Source: CAVQWT01 sp963810815 (GTDB lineage: Bacteria > Pseudomonadota > Gammaproteobacteria > Burkholderiales > Casimicrobiaceae). Taken from it: a stretch of DNA of 64,000 nucleotides. The stretch spans positions 186,001 to 250,000 of the forward strand of contig CAWEPB010000008.1 in assembly GCA_963810815.1 (NCBI GenBank). The letters run 5' to 3'. A program made the position numbers and the translations under genes. Under the pieces are notes generated by a model. That model worked only from the letters and a program-made list of their open reading frames with translations. It made no database searches and was not told the DNA's origin. Of the stretch, positions 9,028-17,916 are shown in pieces (within the stretch, counting starts at the first letter, position 1; each line of letters starts with the position of its first letter).

Positions 9028-11769
9028 TCAGCCGAGTTTGGCGATGAGCGCCTGCGCCTCGGACTTCTGCTGGTCGTCGCCCTCGTGCAGGACTTCCTGC
9101 AGGATTTCGCGCGCGCCCTCGACGTCGCCCATTTCCTGATACGCCTTGGCGAGGTCGAGCTTCGTCGCCGCGTCGTGCCACTGGCCGTCGAGCACCGACG
9201 GCGTCGGGTCCTCGAACGTCGTCGCCTTGTCGCCGAACGACAGGTCCAGCTTGTCGAGGTCGATTGCGGCTTGCGGGCGAGCCAGGGCCGGCGCCGCGTC
9301 GCTCGCCGTCGGCGTCGCCGCACGCATCGGCGCAGGCTTCTCGGATTCGTCGAGCTTGAAGTCGAGATCGAACCGCGGCTCGGACTTGCCGGTGTCGATC
9401 ACGCCTCCCGCGGTCGACGCAATCGTGTCGGCGCCGGAATGCGCGGTGGCGAACGCGCCCGCGGCGACCCCCGCCACCGCAGCCGCGGCCCCGAGGCCCG
9501 CTGCCTTCGTCTGCTCGGCGGCGGCGTCGATCGCACGGGTGACGGCGTTCGACGAGGCGCCGGCCGATTTCTGCAGCGCTTCGTCGGCGCCGGCGAGAAT
9601 GGCGGCCGGCGTCTTGGCGGTCGCGCCCGACGAAGGCGAGATCGAGATCTCGTCGTCGAGCTTGTAGTCCATCACGCTGTCTTCGCCGATATCCGGCGCG
9701 GTGGGTGCCGGCGACGGCCCGGGCTGCGGCGAACGCGGTTCGGCCCTGGCCTCCCACGACGTCGCGTCGGCAGCGGCCATCACGCCGGCACCGGCGGTCG
9801 CCGCGGCGGCGGCAGCGGCGGCGGCATTCCCGCCTTCCGAGAACATCGGATTCGAAGGATCGAGCTGGCGGCCGAGTGCGACCGCCTTCTGCCAGGTCTC
9901 GCCCTGCCCCTGCGACACCGAGTACAGCTCGGCCGCAACCGTCTCGAACGCCGACGGCTTGTTGTGCTGGGCGTGGATCTCGAGCAGCTTGAGGTAGACC
10001 TCCTGACGCTGCGGATCCTTCTTCAGCGCGTCCTTCAGGATTTCCTCGGCCTGGGCGTCGCGGCCATATGCAAGGTAGACCTCCGCTTCCGCGATCGGAT
10101 CGACTTCGTCGGTGTCGATGTTGCCGAGCCCTTCGCGGCTGAAGTCGCTGGCGAGCGAGTTCTCGCCGGTGTTGACGACACCGCCGCCGGTCGACCCGAA
10201 CACCGTGTTCGTCTTGATGTCGGTGCCCGAGATGATGCTGTCCTCGAACTTGGTCGTCTTGCGCCGGCGGGCGGCGATCAGCGCGGCGATGCCGCCCAGC
10301 ACGGCGAGCGCACCACCGCCGATCGCCCACGTCGGCGTATTGGCGAGCAGGTCGTCGAAGAAGCCGGGCTGCGCGACGGGCTCGGCCGCCTTCTTCGGCG
10401 GCGCCTTGGGCGCTGCCTTCGGCGGTTCGGCCTTCGGCGGCTCGACCTTCGCGGGCTCCGCTTCCTTCGGCGGTTCGGCCTTTGCCGGTTCCGCGGCCGC
10501 GGGCGGCTCGGCCTTCGGCGGTTCCGCCGCCTTGGGCGGTTCGGCCTTCGGCGGCTGGGTCGTCGCCGGTGCCGGCGTGATCGGGGTCGCCTTGGGCGGC
10601 TCGACCTTCGCCGGTTCGGGCGCCTTCGCCGCGGGGGCGGGTGTCGGCGCCGCCGGTGCCGGTGCGACCGGCGCCGCGGCCTTGCCCTTCGAGGCGTCGG
10701 CCTGCTGCTGCAACTGCGCCATCGACTGGTTCTTCAGCTCGACGGCACGCTGCATGTCCTTCAGCGACTTCTCGAGCTCGGCGATGCGCGACTGCGCCTC
10801 CTGCAGCTGCTTGCCGTTGGCGACGCCCGTTTCGGCGGCACCCGCGCCCTTGCCCGCACCGGGCTCGCGCGACACGCGCAACTGGTCGCCACCCGGGCGC
10901 GCCGCGGGCGTCTTTTCCTGGACCGCGGTGCCGATCTGGCCGGCGGCCGTGCGTCCGCCGGTACCTTCGGCCATCGGCGCGGCAGCTGCGAGTCGATCGC
11001 GATACGCGCGCCAGTCGGCCGCCTGCACGCGCACCGTCTTCGTCGCCTCGGTCGCCGGCGTGGCCGCGGCTTCTTCCGCGGACGGCACCGTCAGGATCGC
11101 GCCGGTGCGCAGGCGGTTCATGTTGTTGCCGTCGAAGGCCTCGGCATTCGACTTGAACAACGCGACCAGCATCTGCTCGAGCGACACCGACGTCGGCTTG
11201 ACGTCGCCGGCGATCTTCGACAGCGTGTCGCCGCGCTTGACCGTGTAGTTCTCGCCGGGGGCAGCCCGGGGCGCCGAGGTTGCCGGCGCGGCTGTCCTGG
11301 CGGCACCCGCCGCGGGCGCCGCGCCCGCACGAAGCGGCGCGACCGGCTCGACCGGCGCCGGCGCGGCCACTCCCGGCGGATCGAGCAGGAACGTGTATTC
11401 GCGCACGATCCGGCCGGCGGCCCAGTTCGCGTCGACCAGGAGGTCAAGGTACGGCTCGTTGACCGGCGCGGCGGTGGTGACCTTGAGGAAAGGCTGGCCG
11501 GAGGGCGAGCGTTCGACGGAGACCCGGGCGCGCGTCAGCACGCCCTGGTAGGTGAGATTGTTCTCGCGATACAGGTTGGGGTCGGCGATCTTGGCCGCCA
11601 GCGAGTCGAGTTCCTCGCGGGTTGCCGAGGTGAGCTCGATGTGAGCGACCAGTGGCTGCCCGAGGGCCGAAACGACGGTGAGCTTGCCGAGTCCGAGCGC
11701 AAACGCGTTGCCCGAGAGGGCCAAGGCGCTGGCGATGAGACTCAGCGTAAGAATGGGTTTTGCTCGCAT
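9028..11769 (-). CDS. fimV: FimV/HubP-type polar hub protein
   Basis: This is a 913-residue inner-membrane protein of the FimV family, linked in relatives to type IV pilus assembly and polar localisation. Visible parts are a signal peptide (about 1–25), the conserved FimV N-terminal domain (LGKLTVVSALGQPL), a LysM peptidoglycan-binding domain (about 173–235, YTVKRGDTLSKIAGDV), and a coiled coil (about 323–360). A Pro/Lys/Glu-rich linker and one membrane helix (about 474–495) precede a cytoplasmic acidic region with TPR-like helices. It ends in the FimV C-terminal motif (LDLAKAYQEMGD … EAQALIAKLG). GGAAGGGG precedes the ATG. No pilus genes are near; the asd–fimV–truA order is the usual context. 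Confidence 0.93.
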   Translation of the reverse strand: MRAKPILTLSLIASALALSGNAFALGLGKLTVVSALGQPLVAHIELTSATREELDSLAAKIADPNLYRENNLTYQGVLTRARVSVERSPSGQPFLKVTTAAPVNEPYLDLLVDANWAAGRIVREYTFLLDPPGVAAPAPVEPVAPLRAGAAPAAGAARTAAPATSAPRAAPGENYTVKRGDTLSKIAGDVKPTSVSLEQMLVALFKSNAEAFDGNNMNRLRTGAILTVPSAEEAAATPATEATKTVRVQAADWRAYRDRLAAAAPMAEGTGGRTAAGQIGTAVQEKTPAARPGGDQLRVSREPGAGKGAGAAETGVANGKQLQEAQSRIAELEKSLKDMQRAVELKNQSMAQLQQQADASKGKAAAPVAPAPAAPTPAPAAKAPEPAKVEPPKATPITPAPATTQPPKAEPPKAAEPPKAEPPAAAEPAKAEPPKEAEPAKVEPPKAEPPKAAPKAPPKKAAEPVAQPGFFDDLLANTPTWAIGGGALAVLGGIAALIAARRRKTTKFEDSIISGTDIKTNTVFGSTGGGVVNTGENSLASDFSREGLGNIDTDEVDPIAEAEVYLAYGRDAQAEEILKDALKKDPQRQEVYLKLLEIHAQHNKPSAFETVAAELYSVSQGQGETWQKAVALGRQLDPSNPMFSEGGNAAAAAAAAATAGAGVMAAADATSWEARAEPRSPQPGPSPAPTAPDIGEDSVMDYKLDDEISISPSSGATAKTPAAILAGADEALQKSAGASSNAVTRAIDAAAEQTKAAGLGAAAAVAGVAAGAFATAHSGADTIASTAGGVIDTGKSEPRFDLDFKLDESEKPAPMRAATPTASDAAPALARPQAAIDLDKLDLSFGDKATTFEDPTPSVLDGQWHDAATKLDLAKAYQEMGDVEGAREILQEVLHEGDDQQKSEAQALIAKLG

Positions 11770-12140
11770 GCCGACCCCTTCCGAGAATTCGGATTATTGC
11801 AAGCAAACATAACATCATGGATTTAGCGGCGCAAGCTAAACCACGGTATTAGCTTGCGTTTTTGCGGCGCCGCACGGTGACCGCAGCACCGTTTCATGCC
11901 GGCATCGTGAGGGGCGTAGCAAGCGCTTGCGGCAGCGCCGGCAGCCGCCACAAGATGTTGTGGCGATACCACATGTGGCATCCCACCGCAGCGAACGGGG
12001 TCCGCGGGATCGGGACCGTTGCGCGCGCGCAACCGTCGTCGGGCCCGTCGCGGGGACCGGCGGCAGCGGCGCGCGCACAAAACTTGGTCAAACGGCCGTC
12101 GCGGCGCGCGCAACGGTACATCCGCCGCAAATGCGACCCG
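11770..12140. other. asd–fimV intergenic region rich in palindromes
   Basis: These 371 bases hold no convincing gene. They contain a 9-bp inverted repeat with a 9-base loop (11831–11857) and the palindromes at 11896–11905, 11919–11930 (GCAAGCGCTTGC), 11946–11965 (8-bp arms, 4-base loop), 11969–11978 (CCACATGTGG) and 12018–12033 (GTTGCGCGCGCGCAAC). A weak sigma-70-like pair for fimV can be drawn on the minus strand (TTGCGC at 11829–11834, 17 bases, TATGTT at 11806–11811). The palindromes could be terminators, operators or repeat-derived hairpins; I cannot decide which. Confidence 0.5.
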
Positions 12141-13259
12141 TCAGCGCCCGAGCAGGATCCGCAGCATCCGCCGGAGCGGCTCCGCAGCGCCCCACAGGAG
12201 CTGGTCGCCGACGGTGAAGGCGCCCAGGTACTCGCCGCCCATCGCGAGCTTGCGCAGGCGGCCGACGGGCACTTCCAGCCTGCCGGTCACGGCCGCGGGC
12301 GTCAGTTGCCGGACGCTGTCCTCGCGCGTGTTCGGCACGACGCGCACCCAGTCGTTGGCCGTCGCCAGCATCGACTCGATCTCGGCGAGGGGGATGTCGC
12401 GCCGGAGCTTCACCGTCAGCGCCTGCGAGTGGCACCGCATCGCGCCGATGCGCACGCAGATCGAATCCACCGGGATCGCGTCGGTGCCGCGCCGGCCGAG
12501 GATCTTGTTGCTTTCGGCGCCGCCCTTCCACTCCTCGCGGCTCATGCCGTTGCCGAGGTCCTTGTCGATCCACGGGATCAGGCTGCCGGCGAGCGGCACG
12601 CCGAAGTGTTCGGTGGGGAAGCGCTCGTCGCGCAGGATGCCGGCGACCTCGCGGTCGATGTCGAGGATCGGCGACGCCGGATCCTCGAGCAGTTCGCGCG
12701 CGACGCGGTGCGCCTCGCCCATCTGCTGCAGCAGCTCGCGCATGTTCTGCGCGCCGGCACCGGACGCCGCCTGGTAGGTCATGCACGTCATCCACTCGAT
12801 GAGGTCGCGCTGGAACAGACCGGCGAGCGCCATCATCATCAGGCTGACGGTGCAGTTGCCGCCGACGTAGGTGCGCAGGCCCGCGGCAAGCGCGGCGTCG
12901 ATCACCGGCCGGTTGACGGGGTCGAGGATGATGACGGCCTCGTCCTTCATCCGCAGCGTCGACGCGGCGTCGATCCAGTAGCCGTTCCAGCCTGCCGCGC
13001 GCAACTTCGGGTAGACGTCGCTGGTGTAGTCGCCGCCCTGGCAGGTGACGATGGCGTCGAGCGACTTCAGTTCGGCGAGATCGTCGGCGCGCTTGAGCGC
13101 CGGCACCGGCTTGCCGATCGCGGGACCCTGGCCGCCGGCGTTCGACGTGGAGAAGAAGACGGGATCGATGAGCTCGAAGTCGCGCTCGTCCCCCATCCGC
13201 TGCATGAGCACCGAGCCGACCATCCCCCGCCAGCCGACAAATCCGACACGCATCGCCAT
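12141..13259 (-). CDS. asd: Aspartate-semialdehyde dehydrogenase
   Basis: It reduces aspartyl phosphate to aspartate semialdehyde, the branch point to lysine, diaminopimelate, threonine and methionine. The 372-residue product starts MAMRVGFVGWRGMVGSVLMQRM, with the NADP-binding GWRGMVG loop, and carries the catalytic cysteine in VGGNCTVSLMM. The length and the motif match the gammaproteobacterial-type Asd. A start two codons later (MRVGF) is equally possible. It lies 217 bases downstream of leuB; that gap shows no gene. Confidence 0.96.
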   Translation of the reverse strand: MAMRVGFVGWRGMVGSVLMQRMGDERDFELIDPVFFSTSNAGGQGPAIGKPVPALKRADDLAELKSLDAIVTCQGGDYTSDVYPKLRAAGWNGYWIDAASTLRMKDEAVIILDPVNRPVIDAALAAGLRTYVGGNCTVSLMMMALAGLFQRDLIEWMTCMTYQAASGAGAQNMRELLQQMGEAHRVARELLEDPASPILDIDREVAGILRDERFPTEHFGVPLAGSLIPWIDKDLGNGMSREEWKGGAESNKILGRRGTDAIPVDSICVRIGAMRCHSQALTVKLRRDIPLAEIESMLATANDWVRVVPNTREDSVRQLTPAAVTGRLEVPVGRLRKLAMGGEYLGAFTVGDQLLWGAAEPLRRMLRILLGR

Positions 13260-13476
13260 GCTTTTCGCTCGCTCTCCCCGCGGATTTGGCTTCGGGCGTC
13301 CCGGCCGCTCGCGGGGACGAAGCGGGGGCGGCGCCGACCGGTCAGGTCGTCTTTTTGATGCAGATCGTCGTCGTGCCGGACGGGCGCCGGCCCGCGACCG
13401 CAGCGCGGGCGCGCGGCGAAAGGGAAGCAGCCGGCAGGGCGGTCACGACGTGCATCGGTGAAATGCTAGCACAAGT

Positions 13477-14553
13477 TCAGCGGTGATGTTGCAGCGCAAC
13501 AACGACTGCGTCGCCCATCGCCGCGGTGCCGATCGGCGCCTCGCCGGGCAGCGCGATGTCGGCGGTGCGCAGGCCGGCGCGCAGTACCGATCGGACTGCC
13601 GCCTCGATGCGGTCGGCGAGATCGGCGCGGCCGAAGGTGTAGCGGAACATCATCCCCAGCGACAGGATCGTCGCCAGCGGGTTCGCCCGGCCCTGCCCCG
13701 CGATGTCCGGGGCCGAGCCGTGGATCGGCTCGTACAGGCCCTTGCCGGCAGCGTCCAGCGACGCCGACGGAAGCATGCCGATCGACCCGGCCAGCATCGA
13801 CGCCTCGTCGGAGAGGATGTCGCCGAAGATGTTGCCGGTGACGATGACGTCGAACTGCTTCGGGTTGCGCACCAGCTGCATCGCCGCGTTGTCGACGTAC
13901 ATGTGCGACAGCGCGACGTCGGGGTATTCGGCCCCGAGCCGCGTGACGACCTCGCGCCAGAGGATCGACGTGTCGAGCACGTTCGCCTTGTCGACCGAGG
14001 TGAGGCGCTTGCCGCGGCGGCGCGCGGTCTCGAAGCCGACGCGCGCGATGCGCTCGATCTCCGGCACGCTGTACAGCATCGTGTCGAAGCCTTCGTCGTG
14101 ACCCGCCGCGTTGACGCGGCGACCGCGCGGCTGGCCGAAGTAGATGTCGCCGGTGAGCTCGCGGATGATCATCAGGTCGAGCCCGGAGACGACCTCCGGC
14201 TTCAGCGTCGAGGCGGCGGCGAGTTCCGGATAGAGCAGCGCCGGGCGCAGGTTGGCGAACAGCTCGAGCTCCTTGCGGATCCCCAGGATGCCCTGCTCGG
14301 GCCGCAGCGCGCGCGGCAGCGTGTCGTACCGCGGCCCGCCGACGGCACCCATCAGCACCGCGTCGGCAGCGCGCGCCAGCGCGAGCGTCGCCGGCGGCAG
14401 CGGATGCTTCGCGGCGTCGTAGCCGGCGCCGCCGATCGGGGCGGACTCGGTTTCGACGGACAGGCCTTCGGCGCGGAACGCGGCCAGCACCTTGGCCGCC
14501 TCGGCGACGATTTCGGGGCCGATGCCGTCCCCGGGGAGTATGGCGATCTTCAT
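13477..14553 (-). CDS. leuB: 3-isopropylmalate dehydrogenase
   Basis: It oxidatively decarboxylates 3-isopropylmalate to 2-oxoisocaproate in leucine synthesis, using NAD. The 358-residue product starts MKIAILPGDGIGPEIV and contains the substrate and metal-binding stretches RELTGDIYFGQPRG and the nucleotide-binding GSAPDIAGQGRANP. It is the last of the leuC–ecn–leuD–leuB set, 73 bases after leuD. Confidence 0.97.
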   Translation of the reverse strand: MKIAILPGDGIGPEIVAEAAKVLAAFRAEGLSVETESAPIGGAGYDAAKHPLPPATLALARAADAVLMGAVGGPRYDTLPRALRPEQGILGIRKELELFANLRPALLYPELAAASTLKPEVVSGLDLMIIRELTGDIYFGQPRGRRVNAAGHDEGFDTMLYSVPEIERIARVGFETARRRGKRLTSVDKANVLDTSILWREVVTRLGAEYPDVALSHMYVDNAAMQLVRNPKQFDVIVTGNIFGDILSDEASMLAGSIGMLPSASLDAAGKGLYEPIHGSAPDIAGQGRANPLATILSLGMMFRYTFGRADLADRIEAAVRSVLRAGLRTADIALPGEAPIGTAAMGDAVVVALQHHR

Positions 14554-14626
14554 GCGTGGGTTCGGGTCGTGTCGCGCGGTGTTGATCGGCAGGCGGCCGC
14601 CGGGAGGGACCGCGCCGCGGGGTGGT

Positions 14627-15265
14627 TCAGGCGAGCCAGGGCTGTTCGGCGAGCCGCTTCGCCTCGAACGCGCGAATCGCGTCGGCGTGCTGCAGCGTGA
14701 GGCCGATGTCGTCGAGGCCGTTCACCAGGCAGTGCTTGCGGAAGGGGTCGACCTCGAACGAGTACGCGAGCGAGCCGTCGGCGCTGCGGACGGTCTGCGC
14801 CTCGAGATCGATGGTCAGCGTGAAGCCGGGGAACGCCGCCGTCGCCGCGAACAGCCGGTCGACCTCCGCGTCGGAGAGGACGATCGGCAGGACGCCGTTC
14901 TTGTAGCAGTTGTTGAAGAAGATGTCGGCGTAGGACGGCGCGATCAGCGCGCGGAAACCGAAGTCCTCCAACGCCCACGGCGCGTGCTCGCGCGAGCTGC
15001 CGCAGCCGAAATTGCGCCGCGCGAGCAGGATCGACGCGCCGGCGTAGCGCGGCTGGTTGAGCACGAAGTCGGGGTTGCGCGGTCGCCGCGCGTTGTCCAT
15101 CCCGGGTTCGCCCCGGTCGAGATAGCGCCACTCGTCGAAGAGGTTCGGGCCGAAGCCCGTGCGCTTGATCGACTTCAGAAACTGCTTCGGGATGATCGCG
15201 TCGGTGTCGACGTTGGCGCGGTCGAGCGGCGCGACGAGTCCGGTGTGGAGGCGAAACGGCTTCAT
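14627..15265 (-). CDS. leuD: 3-isopropylmalate dehydratase small subunit
   Basis: It forms the swivel-domain subunit of isopropylmalate isomerase together with LeuC. The 212-residue product begins MKPFRLHTGLVAPLDRANVD and carries the family motifs DTDAIIPKQFLK and GCGSSREHAPWAL. It is split from leuC by a small lipoprotein gene, an arrangement I recognise from other betaproteobacteria. Confidence 0.97.
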   Translation of the reverse strand: MKPFRLHTGLVAPLDRANVDTDAIIPKQFLKSIKRTGFGPNLFDEWRYLDRGEPGMDNARRPRNPDFVLNQPRYAGASILLARRNFGCGSSREHAPWALEDFGFRALIAPSYADIFFNNCYKNGVLPIVLSDAEVDRLFAATAAFPGFTLTIDLEAQTVRSADGSLAYSFEVDPFRKHCLVNGLDDIGLTLQHADAIRAFEAKRLAEQPWLA

Positions 15266-15275
15266 CGTGCGCCGC

Positions 15276-15422
15276 CTACTTCGGCTTGGCCGACCCGGCG
15301 GCCTTTTCGATCGCCTGGCCGGTGGCCTTCACGTCCTTGCCGGCGCCTTCGATGGTGTTGCAGCCGGCGACGACGAACGCCAATCCGGCGAGTGCGGCGA
15401 GGGCGGCAATCTGCTTCAGCAT
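15276..15422 (-). CDS. Entericidin A/B family lipoprotein
   Basis: This is a 48-residue small lipoprotein. Its N-terminal hydrophobic signal ends in the lipobox VVAGC, with Cys21 as the lipidation site, followed by NTIEGAGKDVKATGQAIEKAAG, the typical entericidin tail. Entericidins are known in E. coli as a bacteriolytic/antidote lipoprotein pair, but here there is only one copy, so a toxin role is not implied. The ATG at 15422 places the signal peptide correctly; a longer upstream reading has no signal. It lies 25 bases after leuC and 10 bases before leuD, so it is probably co-transcribed with them. Confidence 0.88.
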   Translation of the reverse strand: MLKQIAALAALAGLAFVVAGCNTIEGAGKDVKATGQAIEKAAGSAKPK

Positions 15423-15447
15423 GGAATTCACCCGTTCGGTTCCGAGA

Positions 15448-16851
15448 CTAGCCAAGTCGACGGACGTCGACGAAATGCCCCGCGATCGCGGCAGCGGCCG
15501 CCATCGCCGGGCTGACGAGGTGGGTGCGGCCGCCATTGCCCTGCCGTCCCTCGAAATTGCGGTTCGACGTGCTCGCGCAGCGTTCCCCCGGCTCGAGCCG
15601 GTCGTCGTTCATCGCGAGGCACATCGAGCAGCCGGGCTCGCGCCATTCGAAGCCGGCGTCGCGGAACACGCGGTCGAGACCCTCGCGCTCGGCCTGCGCC
15701 TTCACCAGCCCGGAGCCCGGGACGACCATCGCGAGCTTCACGGCGCCGGCGACGCGGCGGCCGCGCGCGACTGCGGCGGCGGCGCGCAGGTCCTCGATTC
15801 TCGAGTTGGTGCAGGAGCCGATGAACACCTTGTCGATGGCGATGTCGGTGATCGCGGTGTTCGGCTCGAGCCCCATGTAGTCGAGCGCCTTCGCCATGCC
15901 GTCCCGGCGGCTGCCGTCCTTCTCCCGGTCGGGATCGGGCACCCGGCCGTCGACGGAGACCACCATCTCCGGGGATGTTCCCCAGGTGACCTGGGGCGCC
16001 AGTGCCGACGCGTCGAGCACGACGCTGCGGTCGAACGCCGCGCCGTCGTCGGAGCGCAGCGTCCGCCAGTACGCGACGGCGCGATCCCAGTCGGGGCCGG
16101 TCGGCGCGAACGGCCGCCCGCGCAGGTACTCGATCGTGGTGTCGTCGACGGCGATCATCCCGGCGCGCGCGCCCGCCTCGATCGCCATGTTGCAGACGGT
16201 CATCCGGCCTTCCATCGACAGCGCACGCACGGCATCGCCGGCGAACTCGATCGCGTGGCCGGTCCCGCCGGCGGTGCCGATGCGGCCGATGATCGCCAGC
16301 ACCAGGTCCTTGGCCGTGACGCCGCGAGGCAGCCGGCCGTCGGCGCGGATCAGCATCGACTTCGACTTCTTCGCGATCAGGCACTGCGTGGCCAGCACGT
16401 GCTCGACTTCCGAGGTCCCGATGCCGAAGGCCAGCGCGGCGAACGCGCCGTGGGTGCTGGTGTGCGAGTCGCCGCAGACGACCGTCATGCCCGGCAGCGT
16501 CGCGCCCTGTTCGGGGCCGATGACGTGGACGATGCCCATCCGCCGGTCGCGGAACGGGAAATAGGCCTTGGCGCCGGTGGCGCGGATGTTGGCGTCGAGC
16601 GTCTCGACCTGCGTGCGCGAGATCGGGTCGCGGATGCCGGCGTCCCAGTCCTTGGTCGGCGTGTTGTGGTCCGCCGTCGCGACGATCGACGACACGCGCC
16701 ACGGCCGGCGGCCGGCGAGCTTGAGTCCCTCGAACGCCTGCGGGCTGGTGACCTCGTGCACGAGGTGGCGGTCGATGTAGAGCAGGACCGTGCCGTCGGA
16801 TTCGGTGCGGACGACGTGGCTGTCGAAGAGTTTGTCGTAGAGCGTGGGCAC
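15448..16851 (-). CDS. leuC: 3-isopropylmalate dehydratase large subunit
   Basis: It is the [4Fe-4S] aconitase-like subunit that isomerises 2- to 3-isopropylmalate. A GTG start gives a 467-residue product opening (M)PTLYDKLFDSHVV, the family N-terminus and length. Cluster cysteines are seen in FIGSCTNSR and in PGCSMCLAMN; VCGDSHTSTHGAF holds another conserved segment. Upstream in-frame sequence is Arg-rich and lies over miaA, so it is excluded. It heads leuC–ecn–leuD–leuB–asd. Confidence 0.96.
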   Translation of the reverse strand: MPTLYDKLFDSHVVRTESDGTVLLYIDRHLVHEVTSPQAFEGLKLAGRRPWRVSSIVATADHNTPTKDWDAGIRDPISRTQVETLDANIRATGAKAYFPFRDRRMGIVHVIGPEQGATLPGMTVVCGDSHTSTHGAFAALAFGIGTSEVEHVLATQCLIAKKSKSMLIRADGRLPRGVTAKDLVLAIIGRIGTAGGTGHAIEFAGDAVRALSMEGRMTVCNMAIEAGARAGMIAVDDTTIEYLRGRPFAPTGPDWDRAVAYWRTLRSDDGAAFDRSVVLDASALAPQVTWGTSPEMVVSVDGRVPDPDREKDGSRRDGMAKALDYMGLEPNTAITDIAIDKVFIGSCTNSRIEDLRAAAAVARGRRVAGAVKLAMVVPGSGLVKAQAEREGLDRVFRDAGFEWREPGCSMCLAMNDDRLEPGERCASTSNRNFEGRQGNGGRTHLVSPAMAAAAAIAGHFVDVRRLG

Positions 16852-16895
16852 GGGTCGGGTCCCGGGGGGCGTGGAAGCGTCGAAAGCCTTCGAAA

Positions 16896-17855
16896 TTAAC
16901 CGGATTCGTGCTGCGGCGCAATAGCGAACCCACCCGCCGCCCGGATCACCGCGTGCGCCGTCGCGAGGGCGTCCGGACGCTGGGGGTCGATCGCCACGGC
17001 GGGCGTGGCGCGCAGCCACGTCAATTGCCGGCGCGCGAGCTGGCGCGTCGCCGCGACGCCGGTCTCGCGCAGGCGCGCGGCGTCGATGGCCCCGTCGAGG
17101 AACTGCCACGCCTGGCGATAGCCGACGCAGCGCATCGAAGGCATCCCGGGCGCGAGCGCGTAGCGCTGCCGGAGCGCCCGCAGCTCGTCGACGAGGCCCA
17201 GGGCCAGCATGTGATCGAAGCGCTCGGCGATCGCCGCGTGCAGCGCCGCGCGGTCGGCGGGCAGCAGCGCCAGTGCCAGCGTCGGACCCAGCGCGTCGTC
17301 GGCCTGCCGCGCCCCCTGCAGCGCCGACAGCGGGCGGCCGGTCAATGCGTGCACCTCGAGCGCGCGCTGGATGCGCTGCGCGTCGTTCGGCGCCAGCCGC
17401 GCCGCCGTCGCCGGGTCGACGCGCGCGAGTTCCCCGTGCAGCGCGGGCCACCCGGAGGCCGCGGCGCGGCGGTCGAGCGCCGCCCGCACCGCCGGGTCGG
17501 CCGGCGGCAGTGCCGACAGGCCCTCGGTCAGCGCCTTGAAATAGAGCATCGTCCCGCCGACCAGCAGCGGCAGCCGGCCCCGTGCGCGGATCGCCGCGAC
17601 CGCGGCGAGGGCGTCGGTGCGAAAGCGCGCGGCGGAGTACGCCTGGTCGGGATCGATCACGTCGACCAGGTGGTGCGGCACCGCCGCGCGCGTCGCCGCA
17701 TCCGGCTTGGCGGTGCCGACGTCCAGGCCGCGGAACACCTGCGCCGAGTCGACGCTGACGATCTCAACGTCGAGGTCGCGCGCGAGGGCCAGCGCCAGCG
17801 CGCTCTTGCCGGCGGCGGTCGGTCCCATCAGCAGGATGGCGGGAAGGACGGGCAT
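16896..17855 (-). CDS. miaA: tRNA dimethylallyltransferase
   Basis: It transfers a dimethylallyl group to A37 of tRNAs that read codons starting with U. The 319-residue product has the P-loop LLMGPTAAGKSALAL, the DSAQVFRGLDVGTAKP motif and GGTMLYFKAL. It follows mutL by 61 bases on the same strand, the common mutL–miaA pairing in proteobacteria. Dimethylallyl diphosphate would come from the pathway begun by dxs in this window. Confidence 0.96.
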   Translation of the reverse strand: MPVLPAILLMGPTAAGKSALALALARDLDVEIVSVDSAQVFRGLDVGTAKPDAATRAAVPHHLVDVIDPDQAYSAARFRTDALAAVAAIRARGRLPLLVGGTMLYFKALTEGLSALPPADPAVRAALDRRAAASGWPALHGELARVDPATAARLAPNDAQRIQRALEVHALTGRPLSALQGARQADDALGPTLALALLPADRAALHAAIAERFDHMLALGLVDELRALRQRYALAPGMPSMRCVGYRQAWQFLDGAIDAARLRETGVAATRQLARRQLTWLRATPAVAIDPQRPDALATAHAVIRAAGGFAIAPQHESG

Positions 17856-17916
17856 GGGTCGGGGTCGATGACCTGAAAGCCGGGCGCGACGGCGCGGCTC
17901 CGGCGGCCGGCGCGCG

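Noticed and set aside
9085..11826. Plus-strand open frame of about 900 codons opposite fimV
   Set aside because: The translation is Arg/Gly-rich with no recognisable domain; fimV on the other strand is clearly real. Many similar shadows occur in this GC-rich DNA.
15276..15422. Toxin–antitoxin pair based on entericidin
   Set aside because: Only one entericidin-like gene is present and it sits within the leucine genes, so a two-part toxin/antidote system is not supported.
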